Positions 26,093-34,259 of a DNA stretch of 64,000 nt are shown here, piece after piece. This DNA comes from Glaciecola amylolytica (GTDB lineage: Bacteria; Bacteroidota; Bacteroidia; Flavobacteriales_D; Crocinitomicaceae). Location: the NCBI GenBank assembly GCA_003856375.1, contig CP034120.1, forward strand, positions 1,302,001 to 1,366,000. The letters are read 5' to 3'. A program made the position numbers and the translations under genes. Below the pieces are notes generated by a model that saw only the letters and a list, made by a program, of their open reading frames with translations, was not told the DNA's origin and made no database searches. Position 1 is the first letter of the stretch, and each line of letters starts with the position of its first letter.

Positions 26093-26590
26093 CTACTTGA
26101 ACAAGTTTAAAATTCTTCCGAAAAAAACATGTTCATCTGCTTTCATCAATGTGCTCGAGAGAGAATCCAGACGAGTCACCAGACGTTCGATATTTTCGAT
26201 CGTTGCAACAAAGGAAATAGACTCGTAGGATTGTTCTACTTTTTTCAATTCTGCCAAATGCTGTTGAAGCGGTTCCAATTCTCTTCTTTTGCGTTCTTTG
26301 ACGATGCGCTTTGCAACCTCCCACATATCTTTTTCCGCGCGAAAGTATTCCTTTCGATCTCCGGGAATACTTTCTTTGTAGATCAAATTCCAGTTTGTCA
26401 GTTCACGGATATTCATGTTCGCATTTCCGCGGGAAATGGAAAGTTTCTCCATGATTTCTTCTGTGCAGAGAGGATTATCGCTTACAATCAGCAAAGCGTG
26501 AACCTGAGCCATGGAACGATTGATTCCCCATTGGGTTCCGAAGTTTCCCCATGTTTGAATAAATTGCTGTTTGGCTTGTTCTAATTCCAT
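26093..26590 (-). CDS. GbsR/MarR family transcriptional regulator
   Basis: 165 aa. It starts MELEQAKQQFIQTWGNFGTQWGINRS, as GbsR-type MarR relatives do. It has a winged helix-turn-helix (SDNPLCTEEIMEKLSISRGNANMNIRELTNWNLIYKESIPGDRKEYFRAE, residues ~37-88) and a C-terminal helical dimerisation region. It heads an operon with the DCC and epimerase genes. A TATATTTG -7 box ends 4 bases before the ATG and a perfect inverted repeat lies where the -33 box would be, so autorepression is likely (inference). The inducing signal is unknown. Confidence 0.88.
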   Translation of the reverse strand: MELEQAKQQFIQTWGNFGTQWGINRSMAQVHALLIVSDNPLCTEEIMEKLSISRGNANMNIRELTNWNLIYKESIPGDRKEYFRAEKDMWEVAKRIVKERKRRELEPLQQHLAELKKVEQSYESISFVATIENIERLVTRLDSLSSTLMKADEHVFFGRILNLFK

Positions 26591-26594
26591 GAAT

Positions 26595-26602
26595 CAAATA
26601 TA
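26595..26602 (-). promoter_or_regulatory. -7 element of the GbsR regulator operon
   Basis: Reverse-strand TATATTTG fits TAnnTTTG and ends 4 bases before the ATG at 26590, implying a leaderless or nearly leaderless mRNA. Confidence 0.5.
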
Positions 26603-26608
26603 TACAAT

Positions 26609-26630
26609 ATTTTCAATAATAATTGAAAAT
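26609..26630. promoter_or_regulatory. Inverted repeat, candidate GbsR operator (upstream copy)
   Basis: ATTTTCAAT (26609-26617), AATA, ATTGAAAAT (26622-26630), a perfect 9-bp palindrome. It overlaps the expected spacer and -33 position of the regulator promoter. The core TTTCAA-N6-TTGAAA recurs at 26054-26071. Confidence 0.55.
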
Positions 26631-26636
26631 TGATAT

Positions 26637-27617
26637 TTAATTCCGTAAAATATTCAAGGTTTGGGATTTACCGTTTTGAGAAACGACCAAATGATACAAT
26701 CCGTGCGCCAAATGTGCCAATGAAATGGATGTTTGGTCGAAGTGAGAAATGTGCTGAATCAATCTGCCATCCGTAGAATAAAGACTTAAATCCGCATCGC
26801 CTTTTAGGATAATCTGAACTTGATCTGTTGTCGGATTTGGGGATGCAGATACATTCAATGCCTGCAGTTCGTTTAATCCCAATGTTGCGTTAATAACTCC
26901 GATTGCTTCCAGATCAAATCCTCCCGATTCAAATGGAGTAGGGAAAGGGTCGTTGATTTTTGTTCCGTATTGATCCGTGGTGTAATGCGTTCCGGAAATA
27001 GCTCCGATTGCATCAATGATTCGAACGAATTGCACGGCATTCTTATTCAGATCCGGATGATTCGGAAGATCACTCAAATCGAATGGAGTTCCGAATCCTG
27101 CGCGGTATTTTCCAGCCAGATTATCGAGCATCCGGCAATCTGAAAAAGATCCGTTTGTCATTTGAGTTGTTAAAGGAACTTCCGAAGTGGATGGAAAACG
27201 GAAGAAATGAATTCCGTCCGAACTTACTTCCACATGTGCCAATTCAATGTAATTGTCCGCGAAACCGTTTTCGAAAACCGCAAAATCGTATCCCGGACCG
27301 TCCATAATGAACTGATCGAAAGAAAGTGTTGCAACCCCGCTGTCGCCCAGAGAAACCACATCGGTTGTACTTCCTGTAGCCGGACCAAAGGCCTGATTCA
27401 AAGTTCCGAAACTCGCTTTGTTTGTTCCGCTTGCTTCAGCGGTTGTGTCTGAAATATCGATGAAACCTCTCGTAATGGTTCCGCCTGTTGCCCACGAAAC
27501 GAAACAAGAACTGTCTTTTTTGATCGCATTGGTATTGGGATTTCCCGGAACCGGATGAAAGCTTTGAGCGTTTGAAAATGCGGGGATAAATACTAAAAGG
27601 GAAATGAGCTTATTCAT
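26637..27617 (-). CDS. T9SS type A-tailed cell-surface protein of the B12 locus
   Basis: 326 aa with a short signal peptide (MNKLISLLVFIPAFSNAQ). The central part (residues ~60-235) has GDSGVATLSFDQFIMDGPGYDFAVFENGF and AHVEVSSDGIHFFRFPS, a pattern of surface-protein domains found near TonB receptors. The C-terminal ~70 residues form a type A sorting tail (ASPNPTTDQVQIILKGD, LSLYSTDGRLIQ, LAHGLYHLVVS). It overlaps the propeller-lipoprotein gene by 8 bases and is the last of four genes behind a cobalamin riboswitch. A corrinoid-binding or docking role is inferred from that context only. Confidence 0.8.
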   Translation of the reverse strand: MNKLISLLVFIPAFSNAQSFHPVPGNPNTNAIKKDSSCFVSWATGGTITRGFIDISDTTAEASGTNKASFGTLNQAFGPATGSTTDVVSLGDSGVATLSFDQFIMDGPGYDFAVFENGFADNYIELAHVEVSSDGIHFFRFPSTSEVPLTTQMTNGSFSDCRMLDNLAGKYRAGFGTPFDLSDLPNHPDLNKNAVQFVRIIDAIGAISGTHYTTDQYGTKINDPFPTPFESGGFDLEAIGVINATLGLNELQALNVSASPNPTTDQVQIILKGDADLSLYSTDGRLIQHISHFDQTSISLAHLAHGLYHLVVSQNGKSQTLNILRN

Positions 27618-28668
27618 AAATCAAAATTTTACAAGGGTTTAACCCAACATTATAACTTGTTTCAAAAGTGCCGGTGTTCGAGAATACATGAACCTGACCT
27701 GTGACAGTGTAATTCTTGGCATCCATACAATAGATTTTATTGGTAATGGAAGAGTAGTAAATTCCATAAAGTGTTTGAATTCCGCTGGTGGAAATGTATG
27801 CCGGATTGACAATTGTTTCCGTACTCGGGTCGAACAAAGCAATTTCATTGTCTCCGGAACTGAAATCGTGGTAAGAAACCAGAAATCTATTATTGAACGG
27901 CGAAATACCGCTTGCATCAAAAGGAAACGATTGAACGACAGAATGTGTATTGGGATTGATCCGGTGCATGCGTGATGGAATGGAAGCATAATCGCCTCTG
28001 GTAATCACATAGACTTCTCCGCCTGGATCAGTTTGAACAGAACCGGGATTTTTTCCTACAGTGATCCGCGTAATTTCCTGCTGACTTCCCAGATCAATAA
28101 CCGAAACCGTGCTGTCTACATTCGGGAAATTTAGTCCGCCGGAGTTTGCTACAAACAATTTTCCGTTGCTGATGGCCAATCCTTCCGGGTTTGCGCCAAC
28201 CGGAATCCGATTCGTAATCGTTAAAGAAGCTGTGTCAAGCACATCAACATATCCGTCGTAACAGCTGATATATGCCTTCGATCCGGAAAATGTAATGTAT
28301 CGCGGTTGTTTGGGAGTTCCGTTGGCAATCATCGAAATCTGGGAGATGCTGTTTCCGGTTGAAGCATCTAAAATTTCAACCGTACTGGAAACATTGACAA
28401 TGATATAGATTTTTCCTCCGTATCGCTTCATGTCGTTTCCGGTGTCGCCCAGCGAACGATTGGTTTTCTGTTCGAAAAAATCGGAAGTATAGGAACTTGC
28501 CGAAAAATCGAACCAGCCGAGTGTGGCATTATTTTGCTGAAAAAGACCTTCGTTCAAGACCAGCATTCCATGGCTGAGTACTTGCGGAGCATCCGGTTCT
28601 TTCGTTTTTTTCTTTTTACAGGCAACAGTGAAAAGAACCAACAGAATCAAAAAGAATTTATAGCGCAT
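27610..28668 (-). CDS. Beta-propeller lipoprotein, BtuG-like
   Basis: 352 aa. Lipoprotein signal ending LFTVAC (Cys17) followed by KKKKTKEPDAP. Six to seven YVTN/YncE-type repeats follow, for example VEILDASTGNSISQI, VDVLDTASLTITNRIPVGANPEGLAI, VSVIDLGSQQEITRITVGKNPGSV, IALFDPSTETIVNP. In Bacteroides, BtuG is a surface beta-propeller lipoprotein that captures corrinoids for the BtuB receptor. Here the gene follows the TonB receptor (11-base overlap) in a riboswitch-controlled operon, so the same job is likely. The lysine-rich stretch after Cys17 is unlike the acidic surface-export signal of known Bacteroidota lipoproteins. Confidence 0.82.
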   Translation of the reverse strand: MRYKFFLILLVLFTVACKKKKTKEPDAPQVLSHGMLVLNEGLFQQNNATLGWFDFSASSYTSDFFEQKTNRSLGDTGNDMKRYGGKIYIIVNVSSTVEILDASTGNSISQISMIANGTPKQPRYITFSGSKAYISCYDGYVDVLDTASLTITNRIPVGANPEGLAISNGKLFVANSGGLNFPNVDSTVSVIDLGSQQEITRITVGKNPGSVQTDPGGEVYVITRGDYASIPSRMHRINPNTHSVVQSFPFDASGISPFNNRFLVSYHDFSSGDNEIALFDPSTETIVNPAYISTSGIQTLYGIYYSSITNKIYCMDAKNYTVTGQVHVFSNTGTFETSYNVGLNPCKILIYE

Positions 28669-30592
28669 ATTGAAGTCTTACATTAAAGTGAATACCCGGC
28701 ATTACAAAATAATTAATGTAACTGTATTGTTTATTGGTAATGTTGTTCAGTGAAAAACGTAAAGTTAGTTCGTTATTCTTTATCAGATGAGAATAAGAAG
28801 CTCCGAAATCGACCAGCAGATAAGCGTCAAGCAGATTGGAGGGAATATTTTGATTCAATGCATAGCGTTCTCCCAAATAGGAAGTCAACATAAAGAAGGA
28901 GATTTTTTTCCAGGAATAATCTAATTCCACACTTCCGGAATGAAGCGGAGAATAGCTTAAGATATGCCGATAGGTCGAACTGTTCGGATCGCTGATATCT
29001 TGTGTGTATTGAAACGTATAATTGACGCGCGCGCCCAATGTGTGATTGCGGATTTTCTTTTGGATCAATTCCGTGAATTCAAGTCCGGCAGCATCAGATT
29101 TTCCGATGTTCTGAATGCTCCAGATAAATAGGTTTTTAGTGGGGATAGCAAGAATCTTATCGTAAACGTAAGAATAGAAAGGTTGGATCATGGTTTGTGA
29201 AAACCCTTTTTTGAAAGGAAGCGTGAGTTCATAGCGAAGCGAAGCAATATGGGCTTTCTCCGTGCGAAGTTTCGTGTTTCCGATCTGTTGGTAGTAAAGT
29301 TCGCTGAAAGTTGGCTGTCTGCAGGTATATCTGTAGACCAGACTCAGCTTGTTTTTCTTCCCGAGATCAAAGCTCCAGGAAAGAGCCGGAAGTAAATTCC
29401 ATTGGCTTTTCAGCACCGTATCGCGCTTTTCAAAAATTCCCTGAGCACCAATTTGCAAGAGAATTCTCCCGACTTTTTTCCATTCCAGGCCGAAGACACT
29501 TTCAGAGGTGTTTCGATATGGATTTCCGGAAAGTGATTTCCCGGACAGTTCTTCTGAAATGAGCGAGCTTCCAAGTAAAATTCCCAGATTTTCTGTAATG
29601 GAATAGGAAGCCTGCGATTGAAAATCAAGTTGATTGGAATAAAACCGCTGATCGAGGTATCCGAGTGAATTCAGATAACTGGAATCGAGGTATTGGAGAT
29701 TGTTTTTCTGATAGTTGACTGAAGAGAAAACATCCCATCTGTTCTTTTTGAAATGATGATTCAGAGCAGCATTCAGACCATATCCGTTCAGATATTGTGC
29801 TGCATTGCTGTTGTAAAAAATCACTGCTCCGGCAAGTTCTTTTTGGTATTCGTTTCCGGATAAACGCAATTGAAATTGATGATTTTGGTTTGGAGAAAAC
29901 TGCACGGAAGCTGTTCCGAAATATTCCAGCAAACCGTTGTTTTTTCTTCGTTCTTCAATGGTATTGTTTCCGTTGAGGTAGGAATAGGAATAATTTCCGC
30001 CGTAAGATCGAATTTTTCCCGTTAAAGTTCCTGCCCACTTTTTTGCTCTCTTTTGAAGCATTAAATAACCTTCGTACTGGTCGAAAGAACCTAATTGCGC
30101 TCCTAAAATGATCTTTCGGGGATTAACGCCCGAATAAGAGTGAACGGATTCAACATTTACAACCACTCCGGCCAGTTTGGCGTGAATGGGAATTTGTGTG
30201 CGGGTAGGAGAAAGGGTAATCAATTCCAGGCGTTCAATAAAATCAACGGGAAAAGCACTTAGATCTGCCTGACCGCTCTGAGTGGTTGAAACAGAACTGA
30301 AATCCTGAACCAATGCTGTATGACCGGCGCCTAAACTTCGGAAACTAACGGTTTTCAAGCCGCCAACATCTCCGTAATTCTTTATTTGCAATCCGGGAAA
30401 TAAACTCAGGATCTGCCCCAGGTCATTTGCCAGTTTGTTTTGAATCCGATCCTTATTGAGTTCGATTTGAATACTGTTGTCCTTTTCATTTCGCGGGGAA
30501 ATGACAACTTCTTCAATAGGCTTAACCTCCTGCCCGAATACCGGACAGGAGATTGAAACCAAAATGGATAATATGGATAAGCGGAAAACCAA
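28658..30592 (-). CDS. btuB: TonB-dependent receptor, predicted corrinoid transporter (BtuB-like)
   Basis: 644 aa, BtuB-sized and without an N-terminal carboxypeptidase-like extension. Signal peptide MVFRLSILSILVSISCPVFG, a TonB-box-like IEEVVISP, plug domain (residues ~45-150: NDLGQILSLFPGLQIKNYG, VSFRSLGAGHTALVQDF, VDFIERLELIT) and a 22-strand-type barrel ending in an aromatic-rich C-terminus (FNVRLQYAL). The preceding gene's TAA is followed directly by TTG, which must be the start because the same frame is closed upstream and no ATG is near. The cobalamin riboswitch upstream points to vitamin B12 or its analogues as substrate. Confidence 0.88.
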   Translation of the reverse strand: MVFRLSILSILVSISCPVFGQEVKPIEEVVISPRNEKDNSIQIELNKDRIQNKLANDLGQILSLFPGLQIKNYGDVGGLKTVSFRSLGAGHTALVQDFSSVSTTQSGQADLSAFPVDFIERLELITLSPTRTQIPIHAKLAGVVVNVESVHSYSGVNPRKIILGAQLGSFDQYEGYLMLQKRAKKWAGTLTGKIRSYGGNYSYSYLNGNNTIEERRKNNGLLEYFGTASVQFSPNQNHQFQLRLSGNEYQKELAGAVIFYNSNAAQYLNGYGLNAALNHHFKKNRWDVFSSVNYQKNNLQYLDSSYLNSLGYLDQRFYSNQLDFQSQASYSITENLGILLGSSLISEELSGKSLSGNPYRNTSESVFGLEWKKVGRILLQIGAQGIFEKRDTVLKSQWNLLPALSWSFDLGKKNKLSLVYRYTCRQPTFSELYYQQIGNTKLRTEKAHIASLRYELTLPFKKGFSQTMIQPFYSYVYDKILAIPTKNLFIWSIQNIGKSDAAGLEFTELIQKKIRNHTLGARVNYTFQYTQDISDPNSSTYRHILSYSPLHSGSVELDYSWKKISFFMLTSYLGERYALNQNIPSNLLDAYLLVDFGASYSHLIKNNELTLRFSLNNITNKQYSYINYFVMPGIHFNVRLQYAL

Positions 30593-31561
30593 TTAGATTT
30601 TGCTGATGCGTGTTCTTGCAGTTCCTTTTGAACTTGTTGTTTCAACAAAGTAAGTTCCTGCATTCACGTGGTTCAGATTAATTTCCTGAGTTCCGTTTGT
30701 TGCTTGCTCCAGAATTAATTCACCTGTAAGGCTGAAAACTTTGATTTGTCCTGCTTCTGATTGAACTGTCAAATGACCTGTTGTAGGATTCGGGTAAATC
30801 TCCTGAGTTGAAACGCTCAATTCATTGATGGAAGCCGTTCCGTATGTCAGGTTGTCTAAAGCAAAATAAGCCGGAGTATTCATTCCGAATTGACCTGCAT
30901 CAGAAGAAGCTAATTCGAACTCTAAGAATTTAACTTCTCCAAGCGGAGTTAAATCTACTGTTTCCCAGGTGTTAACGATGTAATCTTGTGCATTGTTTGC
31001 AAAACGGTAATCTGCCAGATAGAATTCAACAGTATCCGTTGTATTGCTTTGAGCATCTTTTCCGATGATGTATAAGCGGAACCAATCTGCTCCGTTTGTT
31101 CCGTCCGGATCTCCGGCTGCATTATTGGAAGAACCGAATACTTTCCCATAAGCGTCTCCGTTCAGCATAGACAAAGCTGCATAGGTTGAGTTGGTGATTT
31201 TGATGCTGCTCAATACTTTTTCAGTTCCGAAATTAATGCTTCCGTTATTGAACACAGCGTAATTAGCACTTCCGTTTGCGCCGTTTCCGGTATAAGCGGA
31301 ATAATCATTTGTATTCCCCGGAGTTGCTACATCAGTAGAGTTGGAGTAAACGAATCCGTTCCAGAAATGATACTGTGTGTTGTACGTGTTTTCGAAGAAA
31401 ACGCCTCTTGAAGTAAATCCGCCTGCCATGTCCGAACCTAACCATGCGGTGTCAGATCCCGGAGGAGTCAGATCTTCGAAATCTACTACGGTTTGTGCTT
31501 GTGTGTATTGGATGCAGAATACACTAACTGCGAGTAACATTTTTTTCATTGCTTTTAGCAT
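30593..31561 (-). CDS. DUF4465 protein with T9SS type A tail, first gene of B12 operon
   Basis: 322 aa. The signal peptide ends ...SVFCIQYTQAQ, and the ATG at 31549 (MKKM) is an alternative to the ATG at 31561. The mature part matches DUF4465: VDFEDLTPPGSDTAWLGSD, GGFTSRGVFFENTY, YWNGF-like YHFWNGFVYSNSTD, WFRLYIIGKDA, VEFYLADYRF, WETVDLTPLGEVKFLEFELASSD, YFALDNLTY. The C-terminus is a type A sorting tail (IYPNPTTGHLTVQSEAG, KVFSLTGELILEQ, NAGTYFVETT). DUF4465 genes often sit beside BtuB-type receptors. It follows the riboswitch by ~140 bases and abuts the receptor gene. Confidence 0.85.
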   Translation of the reverse strand: MLKAMKKMLLAVSVFCIQYTQAQTVVDFEDLTPPGSDTAWLGSDMAGGFTSRGVFFENTYNTQYHFWNGFVYSNSTDVATPGNTNDYSAYTGNGANGSANYAVFNNGSINFGTEKVLSSIKITNSTYAALSMLNGDAYGKVFGSSNNAAGDPDGTNGADWFRLYIIGKDAQSNTTDTVEFYLADYRFANNAQDYIVNTWETVDLTPLGEVKFLEFELASSDAGQFGMNTPAYFALDNLTYGTASINELSVSTQEIYPNPTTGHLTVQSEAGQIKVFSLTGELILEQATNGTQEINLNHVNAGTYFVETTSSKGTARTRISKI

Positions 31562-31698
31562 TTAAAAATTAAACAATTGAAGACAGAGTCTTCGTTCTAA
31601 GTAAGCAAATGAAAAAATCAGAGAATAAGAACAAACTGAAAGATTGTACTTCCATATTCGAACTTGACTTTAATCTGAAGTCTTCATTCATTATGTTC

Positions 31699-31866
31699 AA
31701 GGCAGGTATTCTGACTTCCCTCCGGTAACTTCTCCTTCCCATCAGTCGGTCGACTGGCAGTGGAACAATGAAGTCCGTTTGATAAGGGTTACAGCTGCAG
31801 ATACAGTTTCGGATTCACACCGAATTCCCTATTATCGATTGTATTGCTACAAGCGAACCTAAAACG
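31699..31866 (-). ncRNA. Cobalamin (B12) riboswitch
   Basis: Read on the reverse strand, the element runs from AGGTTCGC (near 31860), through AATAGGGAAT and GGTGTGAATCC (31811-31821), CTGTATCTGCAGCTGTAAC (the family's CTGTNCCCGCAACTGTAA block), CCACTGCCAG and GGGAAGG, to GAAGTCAGAATACCTGCC ending at 31701. Order and spacing are those of the AdoCbl-type family. It lies in the leader of the four-gene operon and should lower its expression when cobalamin is plentiful. Confidence 0.93.
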
Positions 31867-31870
31867 GTGG

Positions 31871-31878
31871 CAAAGGTA
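31871..31878 (-). promoter_or_regulatory. -7 element of the B12 operon
   Basis: Reverse-strand TACCTTTG fits TAnnTTTG. Transcription would begin near 31865, just at the 5' edge of the riboswitch. No exact TTG -33 box is seen. Confidence 0.5.
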
Positions 31879-32243
31879 TGCTTTTTATTTTGAACGGTAA
31901 TATGGAGTGTGTTTCCGGTGAAATTACACGCTGTTCCACTGCAAAAAAGACGGATGGATATGTGTCTGTTAGCCCAGTCACAGTAGGTCTTTTACACATT
32001 CCGATACAAGTCCGGATGATCAATTAATGAATCGTGCTTTTCAACCAGAAATCACACATCCAACCGATATATACGACTAAAGTATGAGAGATTCCGCTTT
32101 TTTCCGGATACGTAAGCCCGAAAAAGCATACAAACAGCGTATTGTTTGAGCTTTCAGGTACTTCTATTTTCGTAAGGCATACAAAGACTGATGAAACTGG
32201 TCGGTCTTTTAAATTTTTAATCATTAAAACTGAATCAAACATT
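31879..32243. other. Non-coding stretch between divergent units
   Basis: 365 bases between the B12 operon promoter and the next forward gene. A TTG-initiated extension of the forward frame begins at 32142 but has no signal-like or conserved character. I see no further hairpin or RNA motif here. Confidence 0.5.
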
Positions 32244-34193
32244 ATGAAAAATTTAAAACACTCAGCTTTACTGGCCTTCTGGTGTTTGCTGGCTTCTTTT
32301 CAGGTGCTTTATGCACAAAGCGAGGGAGTGAGCAGAGAAGAATGGCAGGAACAAATGAAAACGGAAGAGCTTAAAATTTCGGCCTACGTAAATGAGCAGT
32401 TGCTTAATTCTGCTCAAAACGAACGGATCAAGCAATCCTTTTTAACGTCTGAAAACTACCATCATGACGAAGTCAAAGAAGTCAATACACAGGCGTTTAT
32501 CGATAATTACCTGAAAAGCTTCTATCGGGAACAATACCTGAAATTGCATCCGGAGGTGGTGAAAGTCTACAATCCGGGACGAGTATCTGCACCTGCACCT
32601 GCAAAAGCTGCTACCACGACTATTGTTTGTAGTGATGGAGATTTTGAAGCAGGTTATAGTTCACTATCGAGTTTTAACGGATATGTCACAAACAGCTATT
32701 ATGGCGGGGAATGTAGTTTTGTTCCACCCACGAGTGTTGGTTATACTTACTTGGGACCACTTCCAGGAAGTCCGGAAAACTTTGAATTGACCAATAACAT
32801 GCCGGATCCGATCGTTCCGGCTATCAATCAAACACACAATGGTTCTGCTCACGCGCTTAGAATCAACGCGCCGATTCCTTGTACAGGTTATTTAAATGCG
32901 GTCAATATGTTACAGAAAACATTTTCCTCTTCTACATCTGGGAGAAGCCGGATTAATTTTTCGTATGCCCTTGTAATGGAGGATCCCACACATGTTTCCC
33001 CGCCCCAAAACCCATTTTTTGTCGTAAGAGTGTTGGATAACACAGGTATCGAAGTAGCTAGGTTTTGTAAAGTAGCAGATATGACAGATCCATTCTTTCA
33101 AAGCGTTTCATTAAGTGTGTGTGGTTATTCTCAGCCAGGAGTTTACAGGGATTGGGATTGCGAATTTCTGGAATTCGATATGGTAGCATATACAAACTAT
33201 ACAATCGAATTTTTTGTAGCCGATTGTGGGGCTGGAGGACATTTTGCTTATGCATATGTTGACGATATTTGTGTGGAGACATGTTATCAGACAATAGCAC
33301 CGAGAAATCTAAGATGTAATCCGATTATCAACGGTCCTTATTATGGAAGTGTTCTTGCATGGGATCCAATTCCTGGCGCTGTTTCTTATATTGTAACCAT
33401 TCACGAAAGAGATAGCTCATGCTGTCGTCCGGACTCATTAACACCACCCTATATTTACGATTTGAGTGTGACAGGAACAAGCAAGATGCTCGTAGATACC
33501 ATTCCTCATTGTTTCTCCTGGTCAGTGGTAGCAGTAATGCCCGGTGGTAAATTGTCTCTCCCGTCTGAACCCATGTGCTCTTGTACACCAAGTGGACCGC
33601 CTCCATATAATTTAAGATGCTACCCGGATGGATCAGGGAGCAGATTGTCTTGGAATCCTGTCCCTGGTGCGGTTTCATACAAAGTATCACTTTATGCTTA
33701 CAACCCGGCGTGCTGTCCTCCGAATCCGCTATATCCGTCCGGATTTGTGTCCGATTGGATGGTGTCCGGAACTATAGTAACTGTTCCCGCAACCTTTGCG
33801 GACTGCTTCAGCTGGACGGTAGTAGGTGTGATGTCAGACGGATCGGAGACCGTTATTTCTGAAACTAAATGTTCCTGTGGAGTATCGATCTCATTCATGA
33901 AAGAAGATGGTTCAGGAATAATGAATCAGAATGAAAGGTTGCAGGTCAGAGCAATCCCTAATCCGGCATCTGAATATGTGAAGTTTAAGGTAAACAGCAA
34001 ACAAGAAGGGACAGAGAATTTGACACTTCATTTGTTTGATCTGAGTGGCCGTGAATTATTAAGCAAACCGCTGGATCAGAATGGTGCATTACAGATTGAT
34101 GTCCGTCCTTACTTAAGCGGTGTTTACGTCTATGAAATCAGAAGTAAAGAGAAAACCATTTATAAGGATAAAATCCTGATCGAAAAACAGTAA
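32244..34193 (+). CDS. Secreted cysteine-rich protein with T9SS type A tail and two Fn3-like repeats
   Basis: 649 aa from the ATG at 32244, which gives a signal peptide (MKNLKHSALLAFWCLLASFQVLYAQ). An N-terminal helical part (26-100) leads to a jelly-roll/MAM-like domain (~120-350: CSDGDFEAGYSSLSSFNGYVTN, YTIEFFVADCGAGGHFAYAYVDDICVE). Then come two similar Fn3-like repeats, each opening NLRC, with a W-x-P-x-PGAVSY core and a CC pair, and ending in MCSC or KCSC. The C-terminal ~80 residues are a type A sorting tail (NPASEYVKFKV, LFDLSGRELL, YLSGVYVYEI). Probably an adhesin or binding protein on the surface. It converges on a response-regulator gene. Confidence 0.85.
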   Translation: MKNLKHSALLAFWCLLASFQVLYAQSEGVSREEWQEQMKTEELKISAYVNEQLLNSAQNERIKQSFLTSENYHHDEVKEVNTQAFIDNYLKSFYREQYLKLHPEVVKVYNPGRVSAPAPAKAATTTIVCSDGDFEAGYSSLSSFNGYVTNSYYGGECSFVPPTSVGYTYLGPLPGSPENFELTNNMPDPIVPAINQTHNGSAHALRINAPIPCTGYLNAVNMLQKTFSSSTSGRSRINFSYALVMEDPTHVSPPQNPFFVVRVLDNTGIEVARFCKVADMTDPFFQSVSLSVCGYSQPGVYRDWDCEFLEFDMVAYTNYTIEFFVADCGAGGHFAYAYVDDICVETCYQTIAPRNLRCNPIINGPYYGSVLAWDPIPGAVSYIVTIHERDSSCCRPDSLTPPYIYDLSVTGTSKMLVDTIPHCFSWSVVAVMPGGKLSLPSEPMCSCTPSGPPPYNLRCYPDGSGSRLSWNPVPGAVSYKVSLYAYNPACCPPNPLYPSGFVSDWMVSGTIVTVPATFADCFSWTVVGVMSDGSETVISETKCSCGVSISFMKEDGSGIMNQNERLQVRAIPNPASEYVKFKVNSKQEGTENLTLHLFDLSGRELLSKPLDQNGALQIDVRPYLSGVYVYEIRSKEKTIYKDKILIEKQ

Positions 34194-34215
34194 AATAGTC
34201 ATAAAAGAATAAATG

Positions 34216-34252
34216 GAAGCTGTATGTCACCGGATGTACAGCTTCTTTATTT
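34216..34252. terminator. Bidirectional-type terminator
   Basis: GAAGCTGTA (34216-34224) pairs with TACAGCTTC (34237-34245), then TTTATTTG on the forward strand. It sits between the convergent stops at 34193 and 34260. Confidence 0.7.
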
Positions 34253-34259
34253 GATGCTG

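Noticed and set aside
32142-32243. N-terminal extension of the T9SS protein from a TTG
   Set aside because: It would bury the clear signal peptide that begins at the ATG at 32244.
31562-32243. Small protein genes in the riboswitch region
   Set aside because: The sequence is explained by the cobalamin aptamer and its leader, and reverse or forward frames here have no coding character.
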